A stretch of 43,159 bases of DNA from an uncultured Paracoccaceae bacterium (GTDB lineage Bacteria > Pseudomonadota > Alphaproteobacteria > Rhodobacterales > Rhodobacteraceae). This document shows positions 18,544-28,396 of the stretch, in pieces; the first letter of the stretch is position 1; each line of letters starts with the position of its first letter. The stretch covers positions 1 to 43,159 of the forward strand of contig CAKZVL010000043.1 in NCBI GenBank assembly GCA_937922155.1. The letters run 5' to 3'. Under the pieces are notes generated by a model. That model had not been told where the DNA came from, made no database searches, and was given only the letters and a program-made list of their open reading frames with translations. Position numbers and translations under genes: made by a program.

Positions 18544-18963
18544 CTAACGGCGGCCCACACAATAGCCGGACGCGCCGTAAAGGACCGATGCGTTTGGCGG
18601 GCAGTAAACCGGGCGCATTGGCGCAAGCCGCTTAAGGCGCGGTGCATTGCTCTGCCCTTGGCGTGCCGCGGTCTCGAATGCATCGGTATCTGTGACACCC
18701 ACGCTGGACAAGCAGGCGCGATAGCGTCCATCGGCCACGTCGCTTGATGTTGTTTGGCTGGCAAACGCGCTGAACAAAGCCTCAATCGCATCGGCAAACG
18801 TCTTGGTCTCGCGCGGGACACCGAGGCCGCGTTCCTGAAACCAAATCGCTCGGCATTCATCCGGGGTCGTTGGGACCTCACGCTGGACCTGCTGGACAGA
18901 GCAGCCGGACAAAACAAGGACACCGCAAAGCGCACCGACCAGCGCAGATTTTGATCGTAGCAT
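18544..18963 (-). CDS. Putative lipoprotein
   Basis: Lipobox VLSGC; 139 aa; between sdhA and sdhB. Confidence 0.65.
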   Translation of the reverse strand: MLRSKSALVGALCGVLVLSGCSVQQVQREVPTTPDECRAIWFQERGLGVPRETKTFADAIEALFSAFASQTTSSDVADGRYRACLSSVGVTDTDAFETAARQGQSNAPRLKRLAPMRPVYCPPNASVLYGASGYCVGRR

Positions 18964-19066
18964 GACAGCCCCCCCAGGCCATTCTGCGCCAAAGTCAGCG
19001 CAATCACACAGTCCTCAGCCCGCCGGGCAAAGTCAAGACTGCGTTCAGGCAAAGGGGAACGATCCA

Positions 19067-20872
19067 TTAATAAACTCGTGCTTTCGGCGCGATCTTCTTG
19101 AGATCAATTCCGCCCTCAGCCTCGGTCGTCAGCGGATCAACATGAACAGGACGCGTGGACAATGTCGTTTTTGCGCCGTCCACCACTGCGAGCGAATGGA
19201 CCCGCCAGTTTTCATCGTCGCGATCGGGATAATCCTCATGGGCATGGGCACCACGGCTTTCCTTGCGCGCCTCAGCGGCAACGATGGTGGCCAGCGCGTT
19301 TGGCATCAGGTTGCCCAGTTCCAGCGTTTCCATAAGGTCGGAATTCCACACAAGGCTGCGATCGGTGACTTTAATGTCGTCCATCTTTCCGGCGATGTTC
19401 TGCATCGCCTTCACACCTTCGCCAAGCGTTTTGTCGGTGCGGAACACAGCCGCATCCGCCTGCATCGCCTTTTGCATCTTCAGCCGAAGCTCTGCGGTTG
19501 GGGTACCACCATCGGCATGACGGGCGTTGTCAAACCGATCAAACGCCGCATCAACGGAAGCTTGGTTCAACACGGGATTTGGCGCATTCGCATCCACTAC
19601 CTGCCCCGCCTTCATCGCCGCAGCGCGGCCAAAGACCACAAGGTCGATCAGGCTGTTTGATCCAAGACGGTTCGCCCCGTGAACAGAGGCACAGCCCGCT
19701 TCACCCACTGCCATCAGGCCGGGGACAACCGCATCGGGATTGTCCTTGGTTGGGTTCAAAACTTCGCCCCAATAATTCGTCGGAATACCACCCATGTTAT
19801 AGTGAACCGTCGGCAAAACCGGGATCGGTTCTTTGGTCAGGTCCACGCCAGCAAAGATGCGCGCGCTTTCCGAAATACCAGGCAAGCGCAGGTCCAGCGT
19901 TTCAGGCGGCAGGTGGTTTAGGTGCAAGTGGATATGATCGCCCTGCTCACCCACGCCGCGCCCTTCGCGGATTTCCATCGTCATACAACGCGACACAACA
20001 TCACGCGAGGCGAGGTCTTTGTAGGTCGGCGCATAGCGTTCCATAAAACGCTCACCCTCGGAATTGGTCAGATAGCCGCCTTCACCGCGTGCGCCTTCGG
20101 TAATCAAACACCCAGCACCGTAAATGCCAGTTGGGTGAAACTGCACAAACTCCATGTCCTGAAGCGGCAAACCCTGACGGGCCACCATTCCACCGCCATC
20201 ACCCGTGCAAGTATGTGCAGAGGTGGCAGAGAAATACGCACGGCCATAACCGCCTGTGGCCAAAACCGTCGTCTTGGCGTTGAAAACGTGCATCGTGCCG
20301 TCATCAAGCTTCCACGCGACAACGCCCTGACATTGCCCGTCTTCGGACATGATCAGATCGGTTGCGAAATACTCGATATAAAACTCAGCCTTTTGCTTGA
20401 TCGACTGACCATATAGCGAATGCAGGATCGCGTGACCGGTTCGGTCCGCCGCCGCACAGGTGCGCTGCACGGGGGGCCCTTCGCCAAATTCGGTGGTATG
20501 GCCGCCAAAGGGACGTTGGTAAATGTTACCCTCTTCCGTGCGGCTAAAGGGCACGCCGTAATGTTCCAGCTCATACACCGCTTTGGGCGCTTCACGGGCG
20601 AGGTATTCCATCGCATCCGTATCACCCAACCAGTCTGACCCTTTGACGGTGTCATACATGTGCCACTGCCAGCTATCGGGGCCCATGTTCCCAAGGGACG
20701 CCGCAATGCCGCCTTGGGCCGCAACGGTGTGGGAACGTGTTGGGAAAACCTTGGTGATACAAGCGGTCTTTAGCCCCTGTTCAGCAAGCCCGAGCGTTGC
20801 GCGCAAACCGGCGCCGCCAGCCCCCACAACAATCGCGTCGAAGGTATGGGTTTCGTATTCATAAGCAGCCAT
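19067..20872 (-). CDS. sdhA: Succinate dehydrogenase flavoprotein subunit
   Basis: [61 protein letters not shown]. Confidence 0.97.
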   Translation of the reverse strand: MAAYEYETHTFDAIVVGAGGAGLRATLGLAEQGLKTACITKVFPTRSHTVAAQGGIAASLGNMGPDSWQWHMYDTVKGSDWLGDTDAMEYLAREAPKAVYELEHYGVPFSRTEEGNIYQRPFGGHTTEFGEGPPVQRTCAAADRTGHAILHSLYGQSIKQKAEFYIEYFATDLIMSEDGQCQGVVAWKLDDGTMHVFNAKTTVLATGGYGRAYFSATSAHTCTGDGGGMVARQGLPLQDMEFVQFHPTGIYGAGCLITEGARGEGGYLTNSEGERFMERYAPTYKDLASRDVVSRCMTMEIREGRGVGEQGDHIHLHLNHLPPETLDLRLPGISESARIFAGVDLTKEPIPVLPTVHYNMGGIPTNYWGEVLNPTKDNPDAVVPGLMAVGEAGCASVHGANRLGSNSLIDLVVFGRAAAMKAGQVVDANAPNPVLNQASVDAAFDRFDNARHADGGTPTAELRLKMQKAMQADAAVFRTDKTLGEGVKAMQNIAGKMDDIKVTDRSLVWNSDLMETLELGNLMPNALATIVAAEARKESRGAHAHEDYPDRDDENWRVHSLAVVDGAKTTLSTRPVHVDPLTTEAEGGIDLKKIAPKARVY

Positions 20873-20894
20873 GCGTATGCTCCGCCGTGTGGGA

Positions 20895-21266
20895 TTAAAG
20901 GGCCATGCGGATCACGGCGAAAACGCCGAACGCCGCAAGCGTATAGGACAGACAAATCACACCAATGACCAACGCCTTGCGGGTGGTGCCATGGGTGTAG
21001 TCTTCGATCAGTGTTTGTGCGCCCTTGGAAAAGTGGAAAAAGCCAACAAGGAACGTCAGCGCGGCGATCACAGCCGGCCAAGGTTTCGCGTAATAGGCCA
21101 ACACCTCCTCGTAAGGTTTGCCCAGCGCAGAGCCGAAGGTGAAAATAAACAACGGGACCAGAACCAGCAGCGCGACAGAGGTCACCATCATCAACCAGTG
21201 ATGCTGCGTTCCGGATTTGGCAGACCCAAGGCCCGCAGCGCGTTTGCGATCAGTTTGAAAAGCCAT
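20895..21266 (-). CDS. sdhD: Succinate dehydrogenase membrane anchor subunit
   Basis: [42 protein letters not shown]...[14 protein letters not shown]; start at internal Met. Confidence 0.92.
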   Translation of the reverse strand: MAFQTDRKRAAGLGSAKSGTQHHWLMMVTSVALLVLVPLFIFTFGSALGKPYEEVLAYYAKPWPAVIAALTFLVGFFHFSKGAQTLIEDYTHGTTRKALVIGVICLSYTLAAFGVFAVIRMAL

Positions 21267-21277
21267 GGCGCGGTTCC

Positions 21278-21661
21278 CTAAACAACTATTGCGGTGAAGA
21301 TGGTCAGCAGGACAGAGGCGAGGATCATCGCCAAACCAAAGGTCTCTGACCGTTTGACGTCCAGCATGTGACCACTGTCCCAGATCAAATGGCGCAACCC
21401 GCCCAGCAGGTGATACCACATCGCCCAAGTGGACAAGAACAGAACCAAATCGCCAAACCAGCTGCGGACAAATCCGTCAGCGGTGGCAAATGCATCCGGC
21501 CCAGACGCGGCCGCCGCAAACCACCAAACGATCATCAAGGCGGCGACAATGACGGCATTGCCTGTCAATCGCACAAAGATAGATGTCATTGACGTTAATT
21601 GCGGACGATAGATCGTCAGATGCGGTGAAAGCGGGCGATTGCCCCGGTTCACGTCAGCCAT
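21278..21661 (-). CDS. sdhC: Succinate dehydrogenase cytochrome b556 subunit
   Basis: MADVNRGNRPLSPHLTIYRPQLTSMTSIFVRLTG...WYHLLGGLRHLIWDSGH. Confidence 0.93.
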   Translation of the reverse strand: MADVNRGNRPLSPHLTIYRPQLTSMTSIFVRLTGNAVIVAALMIVWWFAAAASGPDAFATADGFVRSWFGDLVLFLSTWAMWYHLLGGLRHLIWDSGHMLDVKRSETFGLAMILASVLLTIFTAIVV

Positions 21662-21797
21662 ATCAATTCCCTTTTCGGCGGCACCGCAGCGCGGCAACCA
21701 AGCTTTGCCTGTTTTGCACTATGATTTGGGATAAGTCACGCACGACAACCTAAAGAAGTCGTGAAAAATTGTCGCGTCTGGGCGGTTATCGTCATTC

Positions 21798-21828
21798 CGT
21801 GATCACATGATCAAAACGTGTGATCACA
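21798..21828. promoter_or_regulatory. Tandem GTGATCAC / TGTGATCACA palindromes upstream of sdhC
   Basis: cGTGATCACA at 21798..21807 and TGTGATCACA at 21819..21828, centres 21 bp apart. Confidence 0.65.
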
Positions 21829-21902
21829 AAACTGCTCAATTCTGGCAACGCATTCCCGGCGTTAAAGAATTTTCGCCGTTTCCCAGAACGTCAGTCCAGT
21901 GG

Positions 21903-22928
21903 CTAAGTTGGCATCAATGCCCAATAATCCAGATCAAGCAGGACAGTGGGATCGTATGTTCCATTCTTCCCCTTCAACACGCCCGCGCCGCCCTTGGTCG
22001 CCACCAGCCGCAGCCGGATCGCTCCGACACCGGGGCTGGATGTTTCGGCCTTATCCAAAACCTCGCTCCACGCGCGTACGGTGTCACCAGCGAAACAGGG
22101 GTTCGCATGCGCGCCACCATTCAGGCCAACGATCATCTGCGCATTGGCCAAACCATTGAATGACAAGGCCCGCGCAAGACTGATGACATGACCGCCATAG
22201 ATCAGTCGCTTACCATCCTCGCGGTTGGTCGCATCAAAATGCACCTTGGCGGTGTTCTGCCATAGCCGCGTGGCCAGCATGTGTTCGGCTTCTTCGATCG
22301 TTACGCCATCAACGTGATCAATCACTTCGCCGACTTCGTAATCGCCCCAACGATGCGGCTCTCCGGCGAGGGTGAAATCGTAAGTCGAAAAATCAAGGCC
22401 GCGCGGGATCACCAGATCATTGGCATCAACCACAGCCTTCAATTCAGGTATCACAGGATCAGGCGCACCCGCGTCAGAGCGTTTGCGCACCATGACCCAG
22501 CGCACATAAGTCAACAGGTCTTCACCATGCTGATTGCGCCCGGTGGTGCGTACCCAAACAACACCGCTTTTGCCGTTTGAATTCTGCTTCAGCCCGATCA
22601 CTTCACTTTCAGAGGTGATTGTATCGCCGGGCCATAGAGAATTAAGCCAGCGCCCTTCTGCATAGCCAAGATTAGCGACTGCGTTCAACGAAACATCCGG
22701 CACGGTTTTGCCAAATACCGTATGAAACGTGATCAAATCGTCCAGCGGGCTAAACGGCAGACCGCAGCTTTGCGCAAAAGCGTCAGAGGAATGCAAAGCA
22801 TGCCGCGCGGGGTAAAGCGCGTGATAAAGCGCGCGCTCGCCCATCTTAATGGTACGCGGGACAGCGTGACGAATAACCTCGCCCAGCGCGTAATCCTCAA
22901 AAAAGCGGCCAGCGTTGGTTTTGTTCAT
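21903..22928 (-). CDS. mch: Mesaconyl-CoA hydratase (beta-methylmalyl-CoA dehydratase)
   Basis: Double MaoC-like protein: GRFFEDYALGEVIRHAVPRTIKMGERALYHALYPARHALHSSDAFAQSCGLPFSPLDDLITFHTVFGKTVPDVSLNAVANLGYAEGRW. Confidence 0.88.
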   Translation of the reverse strand: MNKTNAGRFFEDYALGEVIRHAVPRTIKMGERALYHALYPARHALHSSDAFAQSCGLPFSPLDDLITFHTVFGKTVPDVSLNAVANLGYAEGRWLNSLWPGDTITSESEVIGLKQNSNGKSGVVWVRTTGRNQHGEDLLTYVRWVMVRKRSDAGAPDPVIPELKAVVDANDLVIPRGLDFSTYDFTLAGEPHRWGDYEVGEVIDHVDGVTIEEAEHMLATRLWQNTAKVHFDATNREDGKRLIYGGHVISLARALSFNGLANAQMIVGLNGGAHANPCFAGDTVRAWSEVLDKAETSSPGVGAIRLRLVATKGGAGVLKGKNGTYDPTVLLDLDYWALMPT

Positions 22929-23128
22929 TGCTGACCAAGCTTCATGTCAGGCGAATAGGGTGTATCGACATCCTTCACCACGGCTTGGGCACAGCGCATC
23001 ACGCCATTTGCCTGATCAAAGGCATATTGCGGGCTGCCATAAAGGGTCCACCCCTTGGCCAAGGCATCAGACACCTTATGGCAAAAGGCGGATGTGTCGT
23101 CTTCGGTCAAAAGGCGGTAAATCTGCAT
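22925..23128 (-). CDS. DUF1737 domain protein
   Basis: MQIYRLLTEDDTSAFCHKVSDALAKGWTLYGSPQYAFD; 4-bp overlap with mch start. Confidence 0.8.
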   Translation of the reverse strand: MQIYRLLTEDDTSAFCHKVSDALAKGWTLYGSPQYAFDQANGVMRCAQAVVKDVDTPYSPDMKLGQQ

Positions 23129-23132
23129 CTAT

Positions 23133-23678
23133 CTATCCAAACGGGTTGTAGCCAAGCAAAACGTGGATCGTTGCAACAACGGCAAACACGACCACAGTTG
23201 CCACAACGGCTGTGATCTCTTTCTTGACGGGCACTGCGTGATAAGGGCCGGGCGTGACCCCTGCGCGTTTGAGAACGATCACCTCAGCAACCGCCCAGAG
23301 GAGCATACCACCAAACAAGATGATCGAAGGCATATCCCCATTCACCAACAAATGCGCGACAGCCCAGACCTTTACGGCCGTCAGTTGCGGGTTCTTGATG
23401 ATGGAAGTGATCCAAACCTTGGCACCACTTGCGGCGAACAAGTAAAACGCAAACAACATCAGCAGGTTGTTCACCCCGGTCAACGCAGTGGTCGGCCCCC
23501 AGAACACAGCGCCCTCCGCTCCACGATAGCCGACAACCATCAAAATGATCGCGATGACGGATCCCGCGGCCACGATCCCCTTGCCAGCGTCACCAAATTT
23601 GGCGCGATGGTCCGGCGCGATACGCTTCCAAAAATGCACGGCCGACCAAAGGATAAGTCCGATTAAGATGAGGATCAT
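23133..23678 (-). CDS. NnrU family membrane protein
   Basis: 181 aa; LILWSAVHFWKRIAPDHR and NPQLTAVKVWAVAHLLVNGDMPSIILFGGMLLWAV, typical NnrU. Confidence 0.85.
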   Translation of the reverse strand: MILILIGLILWSAVHFWKRIAPDHRAKFGDAGKGIVAAGSVIAIILMVVGYRGAEGAVFWGPTTALTGVNNLLMLFAFYLFAASGAKVWITSIIKNPQLTAVKVWAVAHLLVNGDMPSIILFGGMLLWAVAEVIVLKRAGVTPGPYHAVPVKKEITAVVATVVVFAVVATIHVLLGYNPFG

Positions 23679-24511
23679 TGGCTTTCAAGCTCCGCGATTG
23701 CTGCTGCTTTGGCCAACGTCGCCTGCGCGGTAACGATATGCAAGTTTTCAACGATCTTGCCATCCACAACTGCCACGCCTTTGCCCTCGCCCGCAGCGAC
23801 CTCAAACGCCTCAATTTGGCGCTTTGCCAGTTCTAACTCCGCCTCTGACGGGCCAAAAGCCGCATTGCAAATCGCAACCTGCGCGGGATGGATCAGGGTT
23901 TTGCCGTCAAATCCCATGTCGCGACCGTCTTCACATTCCGCGCGCAAGCCATCATCGTCCTTAAACGCGTTATAAACGCCATCCAGCGCGACAATCCCTT
24001 TGGCCCGCGCTGCCAGCACGCAAAGCTGTAAGGACACGCGCATCGCGTCGCGTGTTCTGGCACCCAAATCCTTTGCCAAATCATTGGTGCCCAGCACAAA
24101 CCCCGCGATTCGATCATGGGCGGCAATGGCATTCACATTCAAAATCCCAGCCGGCGTTTCCATCATCGCCCAGATCGGCAGGTCTGGGATCAGGTCCGCA
24201 ACAGCGCTTACATCCTCAGGCCCGTCCACCTTTGGCACCAAGACCGCGTCGCAGTCCATCGCCGCGATTGCCTTGGCATCTTCGTGACCCCATTCCGTGT
24301 CGAGCGCATTCATGCGCACCACGGTCAACCGGGGGCCATAGCCAGCGGCCAAAGAATCCGCCAACGTCCGGCGCGCATTGACCTTTTCATCCGGCGCAAC
24401 CGCGTCCTCCAGATCAAACAGGATCACATCCACTGGCAATCCGCGTGCCTTTTCCAGCGCGCGCGCGTTCGAACCGGGGATATAAAGTGCAGAACGATGC
24501 GGGCGCATATC
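23675..24511 (-). CDS. mcl2: CoA ester lyase / (3S)-malyl-CoA thioesterase (mcl2-like)
   Basis: CitE/HpcH family: RSALYIPGSNARALEKARGLPVDVILFDLEDAVAPDEK, ETPAGILN, GFDGKTLIHPAQV; co-directional with mch. Start uncertain (24541, 24511 or 24505). Confidence 0.82.
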   Translation of the reverse strand, partial: DMRPHRSALYIPGSNARALEKARGLPVDVILFDLEDAVAPDEKVNARRTLADSLAAGYGPRLTVVRMNALDTEWGHEDAKAIAAMDCDAVLVPKVDGPEDVSAVADLIPDLPIWAMMETPAGILNVNAIAAHDRIAGFVLGTNDLAKDLGARTRDAMRVSLQLCVLAARAKGIVALDGVYNAFKDDDGLRAECEDGRDMGFDGKTLIHPAQVAICNAAFGPSEAELELAKRQIEAFEVAAGEGKGVAVVDGKIVENLHIVTAQATLAKAAAIAELESQ

Positions 24512-24711
24512 CATAATCCTTTGCGTAATTTTATTGCGCATGAATGCCTCACATCGAACTTATCATACAAGGGGAAATTGCGGCGTTGCAGCATTTATTT
24601 GCCCCGTCACGGTCGATTAACACTTATTCTTTAGGTTCGCTCCCACTGTTCCTCGACGTCCGGCGGTCGGCACTTTGGCCCCCTCCCAAGCCCACAGAAA
24701 GGCGAGATGCG

Positions 24712-25026
24712 ATGAAAATGCGAAATTGGAAGACAATGATTGGTGTATTCTGCCTCACGTTGGTGGCCAGTCAGGCAAGCGCGCAGAACCGACAATGTGC
24801 CGCGCATGACGCGCTGACAGAACGGTTGGCCAGCGGCTACGGCGAAAGCCGTCAGGCGATTGCAATGAACGCAGATAACAGCGTGCTTGAGGTATTTGCC
24901 TCCGCCGAAACCGGCACCTGGACTATCACAATCACCAAAGCGGGCGGTTTGACCTGCATCGTTGCAGCGGGCCAACACTATCAACACTTGGCCGAAGCGA
25001 TGCCCGTGGACGACAGCGGCGCCTAA
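24712..25026 (+). CDS. Small secreted hypothetical protein
   Basis: Signal peptide MKMRNWKTMIGVFCLTLVASQASAQ; start at internal ATG of ORF 24544..25026. Confidence 0.6.
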   Translation: MKMRNWKTMIGVFCLTLVASQASAQNRQCAAHDALTERLASGYGESRQAIAMNADNSVLEVFASAETGTWTITITKAGGLTCIVAAGQHYQHLAEAMPVDDSGA

Positions 25027-25031
25027 CGACG

Positions 25032-25787
25032 CTAATTCAGCCCAACCCACATCAGACGCAGGCCGGTCAGGGTGAGCAAGACATAGGTTATCGCAAAGAA
25101 CTGGCGTTCACTGACCCAACGATGTGCCCGAACGCCAAGCCATGTGCCAATCAGTGCAAACGGCGATAGCATCAGCGCCAATAGCAGCGTCTCTTTGGTG
25201 AACAGGCCAAGGGCGGCATAGGGCGGAAATTTCAGCAGATTGATAACCCAGAACACGAATACCGTCGTGGCCTGATATTGCAGCTTACTTATCCCCTGCC
25301 CCAGCAAGAACACCGCAACCGGCGGCCCGCCCGCATGACTGATGAACGAGGTAAAGCCAGCCGTTGCACCTGTGCCCAAAGCCGCAGGCGTGGAATAGGC
25401 CCAGTTGGCAACGTTCAACCAGCCGCGACCTTTGCTGAATTGATAGGCGACAAAAGCCAAACAAATCAGCCCAATCAGAATGCGAAAGACATCCGCAGGC
25501 ACAAAACTGATGATCAAGGCGGCAATCACGACACCCGGAACCGCACCAAGCGACAAATCGCGGACCGCGCGCGCGTCCCATTTGCCCCAATAGGCAGGTA
25601 AGGCCGCGACATCGACCAACATCAACAGTGGCAACATCACCGCCAAAGCGATTCCCGGCGGCAACACCAACGCAAGAATCGCCGACCCCGCAAATGCGGC
25701 CCCGGACCCAAAACCCCCTTTAGAAATCCCTGCAAAAAGGACAGCAGGGATGGCAAGAGCAAATAAGTTTAGGTCAAACGGGATCAC
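25032..25787 (-). CDS. Sulfite exporter TauE/SafE family protein
   Basis: 251 aa multi-TM; FAGISKGGFGSGAAFAGSAILALVLPPGIALAVMLPLLMLVDV. Confidence 0.88.
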   Translation of the reverse strand: MIPFDLNLFALAIPAVLFAGISKGGFGSGAAFAGSAILALVLPPGIALAVMLPLLMLVDVAALPAYWGKWDARAVRDLSLGAVPGVVIAALIISFVPADVFRILIGLICLAFVAYQFSKGRGWLNVANWAYSTPAALGTGATAGFTSFISHAGGPPVAVFLLGQGISKLQYQATTVFVFWVINLLKFPPYAALGLFTKETLLLALMLSPFALIGTWLGVRAHRWVSERQFFAITYVLLTLTGLRLMWVGLN

Positions 25788-25848
25788 AACGTTCTCTGTT
25801 TAGAAATGATTAGTTCTAAAGGGCTTTACAGGCCCCAAAGCCTCATGA

Positions 25849-26916
<1,068 letters not shown>

Positions 26917-26942
26917 GGACCTGATTTTCTGGAATTTCTAAT

Positions 26943-26969
26943 GGGCGTCCCAAGCGGGGCGCCCTTTTT
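26943..26969 (+). terminator. Rho-independent terminator after mdh
   Basis: GGGCGTCCC-AAGC-GGGGCGCCC (one G-U pair) followed by TTTTT. Confidence 0.8.
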
Positions 26970-27029
26970 GCTTGCATAATACAATTTATGAACTATGTTC
27001 ATGAACAATGATCAAAAATGGAGATTCTT

Positions 27030-28238
27030 ATGAAAACGCCTGCCCTTTTCTTTTCAATAACCTTTCTGGCCAGCGCTGCTGCGGCTGATGGCCATTACAG
27101 CGACTTATTCGCGGACCTTGGCCCCAGCGGAACCGCACAAACGCTGGCTATGATCGAAAACCCGACCCCATCGGATCAATTCGCCCTTGGCGGTGCACAC
27201 TTCCTGTCCGCACTCGAAGGGGCGATGCAAACGCGCTACGACTACGGGCTTGATGACATTGAAATGGCCCGCGACGTAGGAATACCGTTCCTGGGCCTAG
27301 GCATCGCGCCCAACCCAAAGCCCAAACCTTTTGACCCGACCGTTTTCGAAATGATCTTTGTCGACGCCTTGGCTGATTTAACGCTGGCCCACCAAACACT
27401 TGACCAGATCACTGATAGCGACGCCGTCGCTGTCCCTATTGACGTGAACACCTTATGGCTGGACATAAACCGCAACGCCCAACGGGACCCAGGCGAAGGA
27501 TTGGTTGAGGTCGCAGGCACGCAATTGTTCGCGATGGACGCAAGCGAGGACATCGCCTTACCCTCACTGCGCTTTGACACCGCCGACGCCGCGTGGCTTT
27601 CGGCCTATGCACATGTCCTTTCCGGGGTTTCCAACCTTATCCTCGCAACAGACGTGACAGAGGCGGTCAGCAAAACCCTGAGCGGCGGCGCGACTATGGA
27701 CGCCCTGCGCGGGCAAAGGGTAAATTTCGCAGGTTTCATCAGCGACAATGAATTACCGTGGATTGACGCCCTTGCCGCCTACATCGTCGCCATCGAAGGA
27801 CAGCCAGATCCGGCACGCACCCAAGCCGCACATGCAAACTTTCTAAACGCGATCGAAGACAACAAAACGTTCTGGGCTCGGCTGGACCAAGAAACCGACA
27901 ATGACGGCGAATTCATCCCCAATGAGCGCCAACAAAGCGCGACAGGCATCCCGTTCCCCGAAGGGATCGGTGACAGTTGGCAAGCGGTCCTTGCCGATGC
28001 CGAAGCCGTGTTAAAGGGCGATCTTTTGCTGCCGCATTGGCGCTTGGGCGACGGGGCTGGCCTGAACTATGCCAAGCTGATGCAAGACCCACCCGAAATC
28101 GACATCATCGGGCTCTTTCAAGGCTACACATTGGCGCCGTATGCGCAAAAGGGTCCCGTTGTCTCTTTCGACAGCCTTGATGCCTTTGATGAACTGACCC
28201 AAGGGAACAGCCCACTTTTCGCTGTAATCCTGAATTAA
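27030..28238 (+). CDS. Exported hypothetical protein with EF-hand-like acidic loops
   Basis: Signal peptide MKTPALFFSITFLASAAAADG; DINRNAQRDPGE and DQETDNDGEF segments; start at internal ATG of ORF 27018..28238. Confidence 0.65.
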   Translation: MKTPALFFSITFLASAAAADGHYSDLFADLGPSGTAQTLAMIENPTPSDQFALGGAHFLSALEGAMQTRYDYGLDDIEMARDVGIPFLGLGIAPNPKPKPFDPTVFEMIFVDALADLTLAHQTLDQITDSDAVAVPIDVNTLWLDINRNAQRDPGEGLVEVAGTQLFAMDASEDIALPSLRFDTADAAWLSAYAHVLSGVSNLILATDVTEAVSKTLSGGATMDALRGQRVNFAGFISDNELPWIDALAAYIVAIEGQPDPARTQAAHANFLNAIEDNKTFWARLDQETDNDGEFIPNERQQSATGIPFPEGIGDSWQAVLADAEAVLKGDLLLPHWRLGDGAGLNYAKLMQDPPEIDIIGLFQGYTLAPYAQKGPVVSFDSLDAFDELTQGNSPLFAVILN

Positions 28239-28265
28239 CCCCGATTCTCAGGCCTTCAACATGAG

Positions 28266-28299
28266 TTTGTGATCACACATTTTCGCGTGTGATCACAAA
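28266..28299. promoter_or_regulatory. 34-bp perfect dyad made of two TGTGATCACA palindromes upstream of sucC
   Basis: TTTGTGATCACAC-attttcgc-GTGTGATCACAAA; palindrome centres 20 bp apart. Confidence 0.7.
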
Positions 28300-28396
28300 T
28301 GTCGGAATTTCGAAGACCTCACGCAAATAAAAGTTTTTTGTTAGCGGTTTCTGTGCTTTGAAAGACTCAAATCTTTCCATTCTAAGGAACGCGATC

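Noticed and set aside
17711-18547. 278-aa plus-strand ORF opposite sdhB and the lipoprotein
   Set aside because: Antisense to sdhB; no recognisable domain
18513-19067. 184-aa minus-strand ORF between sdhA and sdhB
   Set aside because: Out-of-frame overlap of the lipobox-containing 18544..18963 ORF, Arg/Ser-rich shadow composition
21798-21828. Interpreting the TGTGATCACA sites as CRP/FNR boxes
   Set aside because: CRP needs TGTGA-N6-TCACA and FNR TTGAT-N4-ATCAA; here the half-sites are fused with no spacer
26988-27006. ATGAAC-TAT-GTTCATGAAC upstream of the exported orphan gene as a LexA/SOS box
   Set aside because: Alphaproteobacterial LexA boxes are GTTC/GAAC-N7-GTTC/GAAC; spacing here is 9 (GAAC-GAAC) or 3 (GAAC-GTTC), so no match. 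The ATGAAC-TAT-GTTCAT palindrome may still be an operator for something else
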